A DNA stretch of 64,000 bases, from contig JAODMT010000008.1 of assembly GCA_025464975.1 (NCBI GenBank), positions 62,001 through 126,000 on the forward strand. The letters are read 5' to 3'. Positions 37,062 to 44,555 of the stretch are shown here, piece by piece (within the stretch, counting starts at the first letter, position 1; every line of letters begins with the position of its first letter). A program made the position numbers and the translations under genes. This stretch comes from Microbacteriaceae bacterium (GTDB taxonomy: Bacteria; Actinomycetota; Actinomycetes; Actinomycetales; Microbacteriaceae). The notes beneath the pieces were generated by a model. That model did no database searches. It was not told the DNA's origin and was given only the letters and a program-made list of their open reading frames with translations.

Positions 37062-37784
37062 CTAGTGGCCCATCCCCAGGCCGCCGTCGACCGGGATAAC
37101 GGCGCCTGAAATGTATCCGGCGTCGTCGCTGGCGAGCCAGGTGACCACCTTCGCCACCTCTTCGGCAGTGGCGAACCGACCGGCCGGAATGGACTTCTTG
37201 TACTCCGCAAGCTGCGACTCGGGCAGCGTCGCCGTCATGTCGGTCTCGATCAGGCCGGGTGAGACGACGTTTGCGGTGATGCCGCGCGCACCGAGTTCCC
37301 TCGTTACCGAGCGGGCCAGACCGACCAGGCCGCTCTTCGACGCGGCGTAGTTGACCTGACCGGCGGACCCGAGGAGTCCGGCGACGCTGGAGACGAGCAC
37401 GATCCGGCCGAAGCGCGCCTTGAGCATGCCCTTCGACGCGCGCTTGACCACCCGGAACGCGCCGGAGAGGTTCGTGTCGATGACGGAGGTGAAGTCCTCC
37501 TCGGTCATGCGAAGAAGCAGCGTGTCCTTCGTGATTCCCGCGTTCGCGATGAGCACCTCGACCGGGCCGAAATCTGCCTCGACGAGACCGAATGCCGCGT
37601 CGATTGATGCGGCATCGGTCACATCGGCGCGCACGGTCAGCGTGCCGGTCGGCCCTTCACCGGAGCGCGCGGTGACCGCGACGCGGTGGCCGAGCGCCAC
37701 GAATTGTTCGGCGATGGCGAACCCGATGCCCCGGTTACCGCCCGTGACCAGCACGGTTCTCGGCGTGATCTTTTCCGGTGTCAT
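37062..37784 (-). CDS. fabG: 3-oxoacyl-ACP reductase (SDR)
   Basis: A 240-residue short-chain dehydrogenase that reduces 3-oxoacyl-ACP with NADPH in fatty acid synthesis. The cofactor loop is TGGNRGIG, then NAG, catalytic Ser133, Tyr146 and Lys150 (YAASKSG). The end VIPVDGGLGMGH is typical FabG. The frame extends past 37784 but homology starts at MTPEK. Other SDR substrates cannot be fully excluded. Its 3' end is five bases from the serB stop. Confidence 0.93.
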   Translation of the reverse strand: MTPEKITPRTVLVTGGNRGIGFAIAEQFVALGHRVAVTARSGEGPTGTLTVRADVTDAASIDAAFGLVEADFGPVEVLIANAGITKDTLLLRMTEEDFTSVIDTNLSGAFRVVKRASKGMLKARFGRIVLVSSVAGLLGSAGQVNYAASKSGLVGLARSVTRELGARGITANVVSPGLIETDMTATLPESQLAEYKKSIPAGRFATAEEVAKVVTWLASDDAGYISGAVIPVDGGLGMGH

Positions 37785-37886
37785 TGCCCCGCTCGCTTTC
37801 GTCAGTGCCGCTGTCGAAAACGCTGGTAAATGAGCACCCGGCGCCGACAAACTCCCCCAATCTTAGACGTAGGCTTGAGGTACCCC

Positions 37887-38174
37887 ATGGCGAAGCAGCA
37901 GTCGATCACTTCACTCCCCCGGTCTCCTCATGACGACCGGCGAAGCCGCATGATCCAGTACACGGTCGCCATGTCATTCAGAACGGTGTGTATTGTCCTG
38001 TGTCTTGTCGTTCCGGACTGGTGGCGTCTCATTCCCGCGGTCGGCGCGATACTGCTCCCCTATGTCGCCGTCGTTCTCGCAAACGCGAGCAGCTCCAAAC
38101 CAGCGACCGAAATGCTCCGCCCCGGCGGACTTGTGCGGCAGGTGCCCGAACCACGGCCTACGGATGTGCCGTGA
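37887..38174 (+). CDS. DUF3099 membrane protein
   Basis: A 95-residue actinobacterial protein of the DUF3099 family. It starts AKQQSITSLPRSPHDDRRSRM and has two adjacent membrane helices (about 30-50 and 52-70). Function unknown. TTGAGG lies six bases before the ATG. The next gene starts inside its stop codon, and SURF1 follows the same way, so these three form one translationally coupled unit. Confidence 0.9.
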   Translation: MAKQQSITSLPRSPHDDRRSRMIQYTVAMSFRTVCIVLCLVVPDWWRLIPAVGAILLPYVAVVLANASSSKPATEMLRPGGLVRQVPEPRPTDVP

Positions 38175-38434
38175 TCGGCCATCCGGAAGATCAGCTCGAT
38201 CCAACCTGCTCCCGCGCCGGCTGCACGGCGGCCGCGGCCTGGAACGTCAACTGGAGAAACCCGCGGATTCACTCGATCGACCGGGTGAAGGTCTGGCTCG
38301 CGTGCGATGAACACCGGGACTATCTTCGCGACTATCTCGGCGCCCGCGACTTCCCCGTTCTCGTGACCCCGCTCGGTCAGTCGGTGGAACTCGTGCCCGA
38401 CGTCGCACCGTCATCCACGGGTCGGACCGCATGA
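38171..38434 (+). CDS. Small Cys/His hypothetical protein
   Basis: 87 residues from a GTG that overlaps the DUF3099 stop by four bases. It has C-x4-C (CSRAGC) followed by W-rich WNVNWRNPRIH and then WLACDEHRDYLRDYL. The spaced Cys, Cys, Cys and His suggest a zinc-ribbon-like site, which is inference. Relatives are often loosely annotated in actinobacteria; no firm function is known to me. Its stop overlaps the SURF1 ATG. A link to cytochrome oxidase assembly is suggested only by this coupling. Confidence 0.8.
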   Translation: MIGHPEDQLDPTCSRAGCTAAAAWNVNWRNPRIHSIDRVKVWLACDEHRDYLRDYLGARDFPVLVTPLGQSVELVPDVAPSSTGRTA

Positions 38435-39276
38435 ACCGGTGGCGCTTCGCCTTCAGCCGTCGCTGGTTCGGCTACCTTGGCGTCGCAATCGTGTTCGCGG
38501 CCATCTGCGTCGCACTATCGCAATGGCAGGTCGCCCGGCTCAACGAGACTCGTGCGGCGAATGACCTGATCGACCGCAATTATCACAGCAGCCCAGCCCC
38601 GATTCGGGAGGTGCTGCCGACGCTCCGCTCCTTCTCACCCGGGCAGGAGTGGAGGCAGGTCACCCTCTCCGGCAGCTACCTACTCGACAAGCAGCTGCTC
38701 GTGCGCAATCGCCCGTTCAACGGCGAACCCGGATTCGAGGTGCTCGATCCGCTACTTCTGAGCGACGGGAGCGTGTTCATCGTCGACCGGGGCTGGGTGC
38801 CGACCGGCCAAAAGCAGGACCGGCCGGACAGCATCCCCGAGCCACGGAGCGGTCCCGTGAGCGTCGTCGTGCGGCTGCAAGCGAGCGAGCCGTCGTTGGC
38901 TGGCCATACCGATCTTCCGGGCGAGGTCGCGACCATCCGCCTGCCGGATGTCGCGAGGCTCGTTGGCAAGCCGACCTACACCGGCGCGTATGGACTCATG
39001 GTCTCGGAGAGCCCGTCGGCCGGGACCCGTCCGACGGCGATGCCGGAGCCGGTGCTCGACGAGGGTCTGCACATTTCCTACGCCATCCAGTGGGTGCTCT
39101 TCGGCATCATGGCCTTCTTCGGGCTCTGGTACGGGATACGCCAGGAATACCGAATGCGGAACGCGGACGACCCGGACGAGCAGGAGCGCGCCGAGGAGCG
39201 GGAGCGCAAGCGGCTCGCCAAGCCGCGCAGCGATAGCGACGTCGAAGACGAGATCCTCGAGGGTTCGAGCCACTGA
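38431..39276 (+). CDS. SURF1 family cytochrome oxidase assembly protein
   Basis: 281 residues with the SURF1 layout: membrane helix near 13-33, an external domain, and a second helix near 217-237. Conserved motifs are WQVARLNE (helix 1 end), the loop VRNRPFNGEPGFEVLDPLL, FIVDRGWVP, and YAIQWVLFG in helix 2. SURF1 proteins help insert heme A into subunit I of cytochrome aa3 oxidase, which matches ctaA and ctaB farther along. The C-terminal tail is long, charged and probably disordered. Confidence 0.93.
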   Translation: MNRWRFAFSRRWFGYLGVAIVFAAICVALSQWQVARLNETRAANDLIDRNYHSSPAPIREVLPTLRSFSPGQEWRQVTLSGSYLLDKQLLVRNRPFNGEPGFEVLDPLLLSDGSVFIVDRGWVPTGQKQDRPDSIPEPRSGPVSVVVRLQASEPSLAGHTDLPGEVATIRLPDVARLVGKPTYTGAYGLMVSESPSAGTRPTAMPEPVLDEGLHISYAIQWVLFGIMAFFGLWYGIRQEYRMRNADDPDEQERAEERERKRLAKPRSDSDVEDEILEGSSH

Positions 39277-39305
39277 GCCATCTGGCGACGCCGGAAGCCC
39301 CCAGG

Positions 39306-40904
39306 TCAGGCCAGCGCCACCAGGTCGGCGTAGTCCCGGTTCCACAGGTCTTCGGTGCCGTCCGGGAGGATCAGCACCCGCTCGGGGTTGAGCGCCTCGA
39401 CTGCTCCCTCATCGTGGCTCACGAGCACGACGGCTCCGGAGTAGTTCGCGAGGGCGTCGAGAATCTCGAGCCGGCTCGCCGGGTCGAGGTTGTTCGTCGG
39501 CTCGTCGAGCAGCAGCACGTTCGCGCCGGAAACGACGATCATGGCGAGGGCCAGCCTCGTCTTCTCCCCGCCGGAGAGCACCCCGGCGAGTTTCGTCGCG
39601 TCGTCCCCGGTGAACAGGAACGATCCGAGCACGCGGCGCGCCTCGGTCTCGGTGATGTTCGGTGACGACGAGACCATGTTCTGCAGCACGGAGCGCTTGA
39701 CATCGATGGTCTCGTGCTCTTGCGCGTAGTAGCCGATGCGGAGTCCGTGGCCCGGTTCGAGCTGGCCCGTGTCGGGCTCGTCGACGCTCGCCAGAATGCG
39801 GAGAAGTGTCGTCTTGCCCGCACCGTTGAAACCGAGGATGACGACCTTCGAGCCGCGGTCGATAGCGAGATCCACCGCGGTGAAGATTTCGAGCGAGCCG
39901 TAGCTCTTGCTGAGATTGGATGCCATGAGCGGCGTTCGTCCGCACGGCGCGGGGTCGGGGAAGCGAAGCTTGGCAACCCGGTCGACGGCCCGCACCTCGT
40001 CGAGACCGGAGAGCATCTTCTCCGCGCGTCGCACCATCTGGTGGGCCGCCGCGGCCTTCGATGCCTTCGCCCCGAACTTGGCCGCCTGCATCTGCAGCAC
40101 GCCGGCCTTCTTTTCGACGTTGACGCGCTCCTTCTTGCGGCGCTCCTCGTCGGCCGCACGCTGCCGCTGGTAGTTCTTCCAGTTCATGTTGTAGATGTCG
40201 ATGACCTGGCGGTTCGCGTCGAGATAGAAGACCCGGTTGACGGTGTCCTCGACGAGCTCCACGTCGTGGCTGATCACGATGAGACCGCCCTGGAAGTTCT
40301 TCAGGAACTCGCGAAGCCAGACCACCGAGTCGGCGTCGAGGTGGTTGGTTGGCTCGTCGAGCAGCATCGTGTCCGCCCCGGAGAACAGGATGCGGGCGAG
40401 CTCGATGCGGCGGCGCTGCCCGCCGGAAAGGGTGGAAAGCGGCTGGTCGAGGATGCGATCCGGCAGGCTGAGATTGCTCGCGATTGACGCTGCCTCCGCC
40501 TCGGCGGCATATCCCCCGAGCGCGGTGAACCGGTCCTGCAGATTGCCGTAGGTCTTCATCGCCTTCGCGATGATCGCCTGGTCGGGGTCGCCCATCTCGC
40601 CGGCCGCCTTCTCCATGCCGATCATGAGCTGCCCGAGGCCGCGGGCATCGAGGATGCGGGTGCGTGCGAGGTCTTCCGGGTTGCCGGAGCGCGGATCCTG
40701 CGGGAGGTAACCGATCTCGCCGGTCGACTCGATGGTGCCGCCGGTGGCGAGTTCCTCGCCGGCGAGCACCTTGGTCAGCGTCGTCTTGCCCGCTCCGTTT
40801 CGCCCGACGAGGCCGATCTTGTCGCCGCGTTCGACTCTGAAGGTGACGTCCTCCATAAGCATGCGCGCGCCAACACGCAGTTCGAGGTCGTGCACGCTGA
40901 GCAC
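39306..40904 (-). CDS. ABC-F family ATPase (translation factor type)
   Basis: A 532-residue soluble protein with two ABC cassettes and no membrane part. First Walker A GRNGAGKTT (35-43) and LSGGQRRR; second Walker A GFNGAGKTT and LSGGEKTR; Walker B LLLDEPTNHLD and LLLDEPTNNLD. The charged linker between them (RQRAADEERRKKERVNVEKK) is the P-site tRNA-interaction motif. ABC-F proteins act on ribosomes, as general translation factors or antibiotic-protection factors. The start is GTG without a clear Shine-Dalgarno sequence. It diverges from bioY. Confidence 0.93.
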   Translation of the reverse strand: MLSVHDLELRVGARMLMEDVTFRVERGDKIGLVGRNGAGKTTLTKVLAGEELATGGTIESTGEIGYLPQDPRSGNPEDLARTRILDARGLGQLMIGMEKAAGEMGDPDQAIIAKAMKTYGNLQDRFTALGGYAAEAEAASIASNLSLPDRILDQPLSTLSGGQRRRIELARILFSGADTMLLDEPTNHLDADSVVWLREFLKNFQGGLIVISHDVELVEDTVNRVFYLDANRQVIDIYNMNWKNYQRQRAADEERRKKERVNVEKKAGVLQMQAAKFGAKASKAAAAHQMVRRAEKMLSGLDEVRAVDRVAKLRFPDPAPCGRTPLMASNLSKSYGSLEIFTAVDLAIDRGSKVVILGFNGAGKTTLLRILASVDEPDTGQLEPGHGLRIGYYAQEHETIDVKRSVLQNMVSSSPNITETEARRVLGSFLFTGDDATKLAGVLSGGEKTRLALAMIVVSGANVLLLDEPTNNLDPASRLEILDALANYSGAVVLVSHDEGAVEALNPERVLILPDGTEDLWNRDYADLVALA

Positions 40905-41018
40905 AGGCAGAATCCATTTCTTTAGTCGTCTTACGACAACGGGAGGGGAGGGGGCAGGCCTCTAGTATAAATCGTGGGCCGTCGGTCAATATTCCGCGGC
41001 CATCCACCAAGGAGACCC

Positions 41019-41630
41019 ATGACGATATCGACACTTGCCCTCGGCCGACCGACGCTAGCCGATCGACTCATCGCCCGTAGCCTACCGTCCGACATAGTTC
41101 TTGTCGCAGCGGGGGCAGCGCTGACCGCGATCGCCGCGCAGGTCACCGTTCCGCTGTGGCCGGTGCCGATCACCGGCCAGACGCTCGCCGTTCTCATGGT
41201 CGGCAGCACCCTCGGCGCCCTGCGCGGTGCCCTGTCGATGACGCTATACGCGGTCTTGGGAATCGTCGGACTCCCCGTCTTCAGCAACGCCTCGCACGGA
41301 TTCGGCGTGGTCGCCGGACCGACCGGTGGGTACATCGTCGGATTCATCGCCGCAGCCGCCCTCACCGGATGGCTCGCGCAGCGCGCCTGGGACCACAGGA
41401 TCCTCGGCGCGCTTGTCTCCTTCGGGGCCGGAACGCTCGTGACCTTCGCGGTCGGGCTGCCGTGGCTCGCCGCGACGCTCGGGCTGAACCTGGAGCAGAC
41501 GCTGCAGGGTGGCCTCTACCCGTTCATTCTGGGCGGGATCATCAAGGCCGTGCTCGCCGCCGCCTTTATTCGCGTCGCCTGGTTCGGCATCTCGCGTGCC
41601 GACGACCGCCGCGCACCCGAGAGCGACTGA
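41019..41630 (+). CDS. bioY: BioY, biotin transporter substrate-binding subunit
   Basis: A 203-residue membrane protein with six helices, the S-component of an ECF biotin transporter. Characteristic stretches are WPVPITGQTLAVLMVGSTLGALRG and GPTGGYIVGFIAAA. The ATG at 41019 has AAGGAG five bases upstream. No ECF ATPase or T-component genes lie nearby, so it works alone or with shared modules. It ends in an intrinsic terminator. Confidence 0.95.
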   Translation: MTISTLALGRPTLADRLIARSLPSDIVLVAAGAALTAIAAQVTVPLWPVPITGQTLAVLMVGSTLGALRGALSMTLYAVLGIVGLPVFSNASHGFGVVAGPTGGYIVGFIAAAALTGWLAQRAWDHRILGALVSFGAGTLVTFAVGLPWLAATLGLNLEQTLQGGLYPFILGGIIKAVLAAAFIRVAWFGISRADDRRAPESD

Positions 41631-41673
41631 CCGGCACAAGGTCCGCGCACCGCGCAATTTCCACAGTCACGCG

Positions 41674-41714
41674 AAAAGTCCGAGAGCGACCACCCGGTCG
41701 ATCTCGGACTTTTT
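41674..41714. terminator. Intrinsic terminator between bioY and sufT
   Basis: AAAAGTCCGAGA (41674-41685) pairs with TCTCGGACTTTT (41702-41713), with an inner CGACC/GGTCG stem. It ends in five T on the plus strand and has A residues on the 5' side, so it can act in both directions. Confidence 0.9.
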
Positions 41715-41716
41715 GC

Positions 41717-41763
41717 GTGCCAGGAAACTACTGATGCCAGAACTACTGTGTGCGAGAAACTAC
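41717..41763. repeat. Degenerate 15-16 bp repeat at the sufT 3' end
   Basis: Three imperfect copies of GTGCCAGGAAACTACT-like sequence start at 41717, 41733 and about 41748. The last contains the sufT stop codon (CTA at 41760-41762 on the plus strand). The extra copies lie beyond the stop. Confidence 0.65.
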
Positions 41764-42089
41764 ATCGAGAAGCCGAGGGCCCGCATCATGTCGCGCCCGT
41801 CGTCGGTGATCTTCTCCGGTCCCCACGGCGGCATCCAGATCCAGTTGATGCGGAACTGCTCGACGACCCCATCGAGTGCCTGGGCGGTCTGTTCCTCAAT
41901 CACGTCGGTGAGCGGACAACCGGCGGAGGTGAGGGTCATGCTGATGATGAGGGCGCTGTTTTCGTCGTCCCAGGTGAGATCGTAGATGAGCCCAAGGTCG
42001 ACGATGTTGACCCCGAGTTCGGGGTCCATGACGTCCTTCAGTGCCTCCTCGACACGGTCGAAGAGTTGCGGTTCGAGTGCAACGGCCAT
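41760..42089 (-). CDS. sufT: SufT/MIP18-family iron-sulfur assembly factor
   Basis: A 109-residue DUF59 protein. DVMDPELGVNIVDLGLIYDL and TLTSAGCPLTDVIEEQ are the conserved family segments, with a single Cys in the second. SufT proteins help Fe-S cluster maturation or delivery. The ATG at 42089 is used because homology starts there. It lies ten bases after sufC as the last gene of the suf operon. Confidence 0.93.
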   Translation of the reverse strand: MAVALEPQLFDRVEEALKDVMDPELGVNIVDLGLIYDLTWDDENSALIISMTLTSAGCPLTDVIEEQTAQALDGVVEQFRINWIWMPPWGPEKITDDGRDMMRALGFSM

Positions 42090-42099
42090 GGCGTCAAGC

Positions 42100-42873
42100 C
42101 TACGCTTCCGTCGGCAGTCCGGCCGGGGCGATGAAGCGGTCGTAGCCCTCGGCTTCCAGACGGTCGGCAAGCTCGGGGCCACCCTCTTCCGCGACCCGTC
42201 CGTCGACGAAGACGTGCACGAAGTCGGGAGTGATGTAACGAAGAATGCGGGTGTAGTGGGTGATCAGCAGCAGCCCGAGGCCGGTGTTCTGCTTCGCCCG
42301 GTTGACGCCCTCCGCCACGATCTTCAGCGCGTCAACGTCGAGGCCGGAGTCGGTCTCATCGAGGATGGCGAACTTGGGCTTCAGAAGCTCGAGCTGAAGA
42401 ATCTCGTGCCGCTTCTTCTCGCCTCCGGAGAAGCCCTCGTTCACGTTGCGGTCCTTGAACGAGGCATCCATCCGCAGGTTCTTCATCGACTCGGTGACCT
42501 CTTTGGTCCACGTGCGGATGGAGGGCTGAACGCCGTCGATCGCCGTCTTGGCCGTGCGGAGGAAGTTCGTGACGGCGACACCGGGAATCTCCACCGGGTA
42601 TTGCATGGCGAGGAACAGTCCGGCGCGGGCCCGGGCGTCGACGCTCATGGCGAGAAGGTCTTCACCGTCGAGCGTCACCGAGCCGCTCTCCACGTGATAC
42701 TTCGGGTGGCCGGCGATCGTGTACGCGAGGGTCGATTTTCCCGAGCCGTTCGGTCCCATGATCGCGTGGATCTCGCCCTGCTTGACGACGAGATCGACCC
42801 CCTTGAGGATCTGCTTGGTTCCTTGCTCGGTTTCGACACTCACGTGGAGGTCTGAGACGGTGAGAACTGACAT
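42100..42873 (-). CDS. sufC: Fe-S cluster assembly ATPase SufC
   Basis: A 257-residue ABC-type ATPase of the SufBCD scaffold complex. Walker A GPNGSGKST, signature GFSGGEKKRHEILQ and Walker B FAILDETDSGLD with the family-typical DETDSGLD. ATP hydrolysis drives rearrangement of the SufB-SufD core. A 17-bp tandem repeat fills the leader before its ribosome binding site. It sits between the Rieske gene and sufT. Confidence 0.97.
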   Translation of the reverse strand: MSVLTVSDLHVSVETEQGTKQILKGVDLVVKQGEIHAIMGPNGSGKSTLAYTIAGHPKYHVESGSVTLDGEDLLAMSVDARARAGLFLAMQYPVEIPGVAVTNFLRTAKTAIDGVQPSIRTWTKEVTESMKNLRMDASFKDRNVNEGFSGGEKKRHEILQLELLKPKFAILDETDSGLDVDALKIVAEGVNRAKQNTGLGLLLITHYTRILRYITPDFVHVFVDGRVAEEGGPELADRLEAEGYDRFIAPAGLPTEA

Positions 42874-42883
42874 GAAAGGTTAC

Positions 42884-42928
42884 CTTCGTGGTTCGGGAGA
42901 CTTCGTGGTTCGGGAGGCTTGGTGGTTC
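42884..42928. repeat. 17-bp tandem repeat upstream of sufC
   Basis: CTTCGTGGTTCGGGAGA (42884-42900), CTTCGTGGTTCGGGAGG (42901-42917) and a partial third copy CTTGGTGGTTC (42918-42928). The unit nearest sufC borders its ribosome binding site; the far end abuts the Rieske gene stop. Confidence 0.9.
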
Positions 42929-42934
42929 ACAAGA

Positions 42935-43279
42935 TCAAGCGCCGACAACTGGCGTCGGATCGATGAAGACGTCGCCGTCGACGATTGAGACGGCGAAGAC
43001 GGGGACCGGCTCGTATGCCGGCAGCGTTATCGGCTTGCCCGTGACGAGGGAGAACTTGGAGCCGTGGGCCCAGCACTCGAGGGTGTCGTCCTCCACGAAT
43101 CCCTCGGCGAGCGAGATGTCCCCGTGGGTGCAGGTGTCGCCGATCGCGTGAACCGTTCCGGCCGAGTCACGGACGACGGCGATGGGGGTTCCGTCGATGA
43201 CGACACGCACCGCGGCGCCGACCTCGATGTCGTCCTCTGAACAGATTCGGACTGTCATTCCTGCCCCTCCGGTTGTCAT
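42935..43279 (-). CDS. Rieske-type [2Fe-2S] protein of the suf operon
   Basis: 114 residues from the ATG at 43279, or 107 from the ATG at 43258. A single Rieske domain binds the cluster through C-T-H (GDTCTHG) and C-x2-H (LECWAHGS), 16 residues apart. It resembles the small ferredoxin component of ring-hydroxylating oxygenases but is standard in actinobacterial suf operons, where it probably supplies electrons or serves as cluster carrier. The first ATG overlaps the sufD stop (ATGA). Both ATGs have identical upstream GGAGGGGCAGG boxes created by a 21-bp duplication. Confidence 0.92.
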   Translation of the reverse strand: MTTGGAGMTVRICSEDDIEVGAAVRVVIDGTPIAVVRDSAGTVHAIGDTCTHGDISLAEGFVEDDTLECWAHGSKFSLVTGKPITLPAYEPVPVFAVSIVDGDVFIDPTPVVGA

Positions 43280-43294
43280 GCCTGCCCCTCCAGG
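43253..43294. repeat. 21-bp duplication of ribosome binding site plus start codon
   Basis: TGTCATTCCTGCCCCTCCGGT (43253-43273) and TGTCATGCCTGCCCCTCCAGG (43274-43294) are near-identical. Each on the minus strand carries GGAGGGGCAGG followed by ATGACA, so the Rieske gene has two equivalent, in-frame initiation sites. The upstream one also contains the sufD stop. Confidence 0.9.
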
Positions 43295-44520
43295 GTCGAT
43301 TCGGAACCGCCGACGAGTTCGGCCTCGATCGCGCTCTGCAGTCGCGACTCGAGCTCCGGCGAGCCGATCTTCTGCACGATCTCGGACAGGAACCCGCGAA
43401 CCACGAGACGCCGGGCCTCGTCCTCGCGGATGCCCCTCGCCTGGAGGTAGAACAGTTGCTCGTCGTCGAAGCGACCGGACGCGCTGGCGTGTCCGGCGCC
43501 GGCGATGTCACCGGTCTCGATCTCGAGGTTCGGAATCGAGTCCGCACGAGCGCCATCCGTGAGCAACAGGTTGCGGTTCTGCTCGTAACTGTCGGTGCCG
43601 GATGCGGTCGGCCGGATGAGCACGTCGCCGACCCAGACGGTGTGGGCGCCCAGGCCCTGCAGCGCTCCCTTGTAGCTCACCCGTGAGCGGGTGTTTGGCG
43701 CGTCGTGGTCGACGAATACCTGCTGCTCGAGGTGCTGGCCGGTGTCGGCGAAGTAGACGCCGAACAGTTCGACGTCACCTCCCTCGCTGACGAGGTGGAC
43801 CGACGGGTTGACGCGAACGACGGATCCGCCGAGCGAGACCACCACGTGCTTGAGTCGCGCGTCGCGGCCGACGGTTGCGAAGTGGCTCGCGAGATGTGTG
43901 GCGTCGTCGTCCCATTCCTGAACGGTCACGACGGTGAGGTGTGCTCCCTCGTCGAGGACGATCTCCACGTTCTCGCTGAGCATCGCCTTTCCGCTGTTCT
44001 GGAGCACGACGGTCCCGACGCTGTGGTGGGCGGCGTGGATGACGGTGTGGGCGGCGCGCGGGACGTCGCCGAGGCCGGACCGGTGCACGGTGATCTCGGT
44101 CGGCGTCTCCGAGTCGATGCGGATGGAGAGGGCGCTTTCGAACGAACTCCACGCGTTGGCGGACGCTCGTTCCTCCGGAGTGCCGGCCGTCGCGATGCGG
44201 GCATCGGAGCGGTCGATCCATTCGATGGTTGCGGGCCCTCCGGTCGCCACGAGCGTCAGCGCCTCGATGTCCCCGTCGAGGGGGTCAGTCAGGAGGGGCT
44301 GCAGCCTCGCGACGGGAGTGTGCTTCCACTCCGCCTCCTGGCCGCTGACCGGTTCGAAGTCCCGAACATCGTACGAGGCGAATCGGGCCGAACGAACCTG
44401 GATGGGAACGAGACCCCAGCCTCCGTCGCTGTGCTGCTTCGAGCCGAGTCGGGAATGGTCTTGTGCATCCGCCTTCTTGGGACTGGACGAGGACGTGGTG
44501 AGTGTAACGGGCGAAGCCAT
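43276..44520 (-). CDS. sufD: Fe-S cluster assembly protein SufD
   Basis: A 414-residue beta-helix protein of the SufBC2D complex. The C-terminal SufBD domain holds RVSYKGALQGLGAHTVWVGDVLI, EIETGDIAGAGHASASGRFDDEQLFYLQARGI and EDEARRLVVRGF, the shared SufB/SufD end. It lies 35 bases after sufB. The N-terminal third is variable, as usual for SufD. Confidence 0.95.
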   Translation of the reverse strand: MASPVTLTTSSSSPKKADAQDHSRLGSKQHSDGGWGLVPIQVRSARFASYDVRDFEPVSGQEAEWKHTPVARLQPLLTDPLDGDIEALTLVATGGPATIEWIDRSDARIATAGTPEERASANAWSSFESALSIRIDSETPTEITVHRSGLGDVPRAAHTVIHAAHHSVGTVVLQNSGKAMLSENVEIVLDEGAHLTVVTVQEWDDDATHLASHFATVGRDARLKHVVVSLGGSVVRVNPSVHLVSEGGDVELFGVYFADTGQHLEQQVFVDHDAPNTRSRVSYKGALQGLGAHTVWVGDVLIRPTASGTDSYEQNRNLLLTDGARADSIPNLEIETGDIAGAGHASASGRFDDEQLFYLQARGIREDEARRLVVRGFLSEIVQKIGSPELESRLQSAIEAELVGGSESTLEGQA

Positions 44521-44555
44521 CTAGCCGACGGTTCCTTCCGACGTGATGAGGAGGG

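Noticed and set aside
40964-40989. Promoter of the ABC-F gene (TTGACC and TATACT on the minus strand)
   Set aside because: The two boxes are only 14 bases apart, too short for a standard promoter.
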